A stretch of 64,000 nt of DNA from Shinisaurus crocodilurus. Lineage: Eukaryota > Chordata > Lepidosauria > Squamata > Shinisauridae. The stretch lies in NCBI GenBank assembly GCA_021292165.1, contig CM037879.1:269323160-269387159 (forward strand), in the 5' to 3' direction. The notes beneath the pieces were generated by a model. The model was not told the origin of the DNA and ran no database searches. It saw only the letters and a program-made list of their open reading frames with translations. Of the stretch, positions 61,286 to 64,000 are shown in pieces (the first letter of the stretch is position 1; each line of letters opens with the position of its first letter). The position numbers were made by a program, and so were the translations under genes.

Positions 61286-61444
61286 GAGGAACTGAGGGAA
61301 TGGCTGGGAGCTGCGCCAAGGAGCATGCACAAAAGGGAGGGGCTCCCACCCGATTTCTCCTCCTCAGCTATAGAATCTTCTGAACGAACTCTGTGCAAGC
61401 ACAGAGAGCCCATATGTGTGTGATGCACAGAGACTACGAAGAAC
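61286..61444 (-). repeat. DIRS-like inverted terminal repeat, right
   Basis: Partner of the left repeat; it ends agagactacgaagaac at the outer border. Confidence 0.85.
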
Positions 61445-61677
61445 ACACTTTCCTCTTAAATACTTTAAACATAAACCTTTTGAGATGCAAGATTTAACAA
61501 CTCTGCTAGAGGAGCCCATTCCACATTTCAGAGGAGGAGTCCTTTCCACATGGTCACCTTTCTAAGCATGGCTTATATTGGAAGGAGGCCAACTCCACAG
61601 TTACCCATGCAAAGGTTGCCCATTCTGACTTTCCACGAGTCACTGCTCTGGGCTGCCTTTGTTGCAACAATCCTTGG

Positions 61678-61701
61678 TGTGTGTGTGTGTGTGTGTGTGT
61701 G
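61678..61701 (+). repeat. (GT)n microsatellite
   Basis: About eleven GT units. Confidence 0.93.
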
Positions 61702-61851
61702 TTGATGTCAAGAGGCAGAGGAGGTTACCCTTAGTGGTGTACCCCGAGCGGGAGCTTACCTGCTCTTGGGAGTGCTCCCGAGCACACACACACACACACA
61801 CTCTTGCCCCTCGTAATGCCGGAAAACCGGAAGTGACGCGACGGGGAACTT

Positions 61852-61990
61852 TCGGTTCCCTGGCACTGTGTTTTTAGCGTAAAAACCAGAGAAACCCAGC
61901 TTAAAACAGCCGAAAATAGCAAATCACAGCAGTTTCAAGCTGGGCTGCCCTGGTTTTTACGCTAAAAACGCAGCGCCAGGGGAACCGGAA
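61852..61990. repeat. large imperfect hairpin in a CpG-rich palindromic segment
   Basis: ggttccctggcactgtgttt ... tagcgtaaaaaccag is the imperfect inverse of ctggtttttacgctaaaa ... cagggga-acc, with cccagctt/aagctggg nested inside. Further inverse pairs gggagc/gctccc and cgagagtc/gactctcg lie around it (61750-62130). Confidence 0.75.
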
Positions 61991-62299
61991 ACAGACGCGC
62001 CAGGGACCTGAAGCTCCTTTCCCTGGTGCAGCATGGATCAAGCGGCAGCAAGGTAAGTCACGAGAGTCGGGGGGACGAGCAGGCTGCTTTCGGCCCGCTT
62101 TCAGCCCCCCCCCCCCCGAGACTCTCGGATACATCGCTAGTTACCCTTTCAGAGGTGGTTACCCGATGTAATTCTGCTGCCTCTCAACAACAGGAGGGAT
62201 TGCACTATCAAATTAAACCCAGTGCAGAGACATGGCAGTATCACCAGACTCTAGCTCAGGATGGCTGGGAAGGGGCCACCCCAGAGGAGTAAGTAATGC

Positions 62300-63104
62300 A
62301 TAGATGCATTAGGCAGTCTCCACTGCGGATGGTGCTTTAAACTTACAGAAGCCTTTTATTTTTTTACATTTATCCTCACTTTTCATCCAAGATTGGCTCC
62401 CAAAGCAATTTACAATTAAAATCCACAAAACTACTATATATTAGTGATACATAGGGGTGTTTATTATATTATTTTCTGGTCCTGGTCAGCTGATGACACT
62501 CCAGTTTTCAGGCTGTTCCTTTTAGAGTAAGGGGACAGAAAGAGCTACAGGTAGACTCAGGGGCTGCCCAATAGTAAAAATGCAAAAGTAGCCCTTCCAC
62601 TGACCTGCAGAATCAAATGACATGCCAGTGGACTCTGACACAAGGGTTGGGTAAGTCTACAGAACCTGCGATGAACCCAGCCTACATTGGCACGATTGCA
62701 AAGTTTTATCAAGGTAAAATAGACTTCATGTTTATGTAACCCAAAACCACATTCTGCTCTACTGACAAGGTAAGAACAGTACCGCCAATGGAAACTCATC
62801 TAACAGATTATCACTAGGGGTTATATCCAATGTTAGTCTAACTTAAGTTCCATTCCTTTCAAAAGGTCTATTCTAAGCAGGACTAACAATGGATACAAGT
62901 CTAGGGACAGAATGTAAGATCTTATCTTTATGCATGCTTTCTTTCTCTCTTATCATGGTGCAATGTAAAGGGGGGGGGAACCTGCATTCACACAGGTAAG
63001 TTTGAGTTAGCTGCAACCTTGAGATTAAGAGGGAAGTAGAGAGTTTAGTAACTTCACTAAACCCTGATGAATGTCTTCCAGGGTTCAGTTCAGAGTTACA
63101 AATA
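62300..63104. other. non-coding, partial L2-type end only
   Basis: cccaaagcaatttacaatta at 62399-62418 resembles an inverted L2-type 3' UTR. Nothing else was recognised. Confidence 0.4.
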
Positions 63105-63435
63105 TTGCCCTGGTTCACACAATTGCAGGGTGGTTAGTTAACAAGTCACTGTGGCTTGTTAACCACCCTGCGCATGCTGGCCGGATCTGCATAATTACCC
63201 TTGCCAGTGCTGCTTCTTGTGTCTTCCGAACCAAGCAAAGGTGGCTTTGTTGAGGTGGGAAACAAACCACCCCACAACCCTACTGAACAGCCCATGAGTT
63301 TTGGGTGGTTTGTTACCCACCTCAACAAGCCTTCCACCTGCTGACTGGGTTCGGATGACATGAGAAACTGCACCGGCGAGGGTAATTATGCAAGTATGGC
63401 CGGCACACAACCACCCTGTGATCATATGAACCAGC
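63105..63435. repeat. 'ggttcacacaattgcagggtgg' inverted-repeat element
   Basis: The left end, ctggttcacacaattgcagg, and the right end, ccctgtgatcatatgaaccag, are imperfect inverse copies. Internally, ggttagttaacaagtcac and gtggcttgttaacc also pair, and ggtgggaaacaaaccacc pairs with ggtggtttgttacccacc. Confidence 0.6.
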
Positions 63436-64000
63436 CCACTGTGTGCTATTGCTTCAAGAAAGCATAGGTCTTGATTTAAAAACACTTAAATTTGACAGAC
63501 CAACCAGCATAAGAGGAATGCAAATAAAATGAAGAGGAGACTAGGTAGTCTGGTCACAAAAATTAGCATAATGTCACTTCCTTTACTTTACTTGTAAATA
63601 AATACAAGCTCTGTGAATTATATTGACTGAGACACAAAGCTGAGAAGCAAAGACACAAAGACCTTAAAAACACTTCCTGCTCATATCTCAGTATTCCCAT
63701 ATCTTAACGGCCTCATTCTCTTCTCAGCTGCTAAAGCATGTGACCTCACAATCTAGAATCATTTCCCTGCTCAGAAAAGTGAGATTACTTTAAGAAGCTA
63801 AATTTGCTAATTTTTACAATAAAAACACAACAGGGAGACTGCATTCATTTAAACCTTATAGAGAACCCAATACACTACAGAGAACCCAAAGACCAAGACT
63901 ATAATTTCACGATCATATGTGCCTATCTCGATACATTAGTACAAGTGAACAAACAGTTTTATTTGTGCCACAAAATACTGCATATTTGATTCAAGCAAAT

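Larger units (their letters stand above)
58099..61444 (-). mobile_element. DIRS-like retroelement remnant with inverted terminal repeats
   Basis: A 3.3-kb element with inverted terminal repeats (58127-58289 and 61286-61444) and an internal complementary region (58442-58526). Its decayed gag-like and tyrosine-recombinase-like coding remnants are both on the minus strand. This combination defines DIRS-type retrotransposons, which integrate through a circular intermediate using a tyrosine recombinase. The reverse transcriptase/RNase H region is absent, so the copy is internally deleted. A CR1 fragment is inserted at 58920-59368. Confidence 0.78.

Noticed and set aside
62026..62292. Possible 5' exon of FGD4 or another gene in the CpG-rich segment
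   Set aside because: It is on the opposite strand, has no conserved motif and overlaps the hairpin cluster.

Overview
This is vertebrate intronic DNA, most likely from a squamate reptile. The mixture of CR1, L2, RTE-type and L1 LINEs, DIRS-like remnants, 5S- and tRNA-derived SINEs and several hAT and Tc/mariner-type non-autonomous families fits a lizard-like genome better than a bird or mammal. The species call is inference from repeat content, not from a marker gene.

The only host gene I can support is FGD4 (frabin, a Cdc42 guanine-nucleotide exchange factor with DH, PH and FYVE domains), on the minus strand. Twelve consecutive coding exons lie between 49,037 (N-terminal exon) and 210 (first half of the FYVE finger). 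All have AG/GT splice sites and compatible phases. Counting from the conserved ATG at 48,945, they give 574 codons without a stop. The rest of the FYVE finger and the C-terminal PH domain lie beyond position 1, and any alternative 5' exons lie above 49 kb or outside the window.

Layout: 0-6 kb, FYVE and PH exons, a 5S-derived SINE, a CR1 and an L2 copy. 6-14 kb, PH/DH exons with SINEs and palindromic MITEs. 15-19 kb, an almost full-length RTE-type LINE (copy 1) with a visible target-site duplication. 19-26 kb, three DH exons; one sits between 290-bp inverted repeats that belong to an LTR-like unit. 26-35 kb, an L1 tail, Tc/mariner-like and hAT elements and Penelope-type repeats. 35-49 kb, the long acidic N-terminal exon, then a 13-kb intron with an L2 ORF and RTE copy 2. 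49-64 kb (upstream of FGD4 as read here), RTE copy 3 and a DIRS-like retroelement remnant with its inverted terminal repeats and internal complementary region.

The strongest leads are the young RTE-type LINE family (two nearly identical 4-kb copies plus a truncated one), the DIRS-like remnant with complete circularisation architecture, two 5S-derived SINEs with a CR1 tail, a 923-bp hAT element with perfect 8-bp target duplications, and hammerhead-ribozyme-like motifs in decayed Penelope-type repeats. No bacterial, CRISPR or viral gene system was found.
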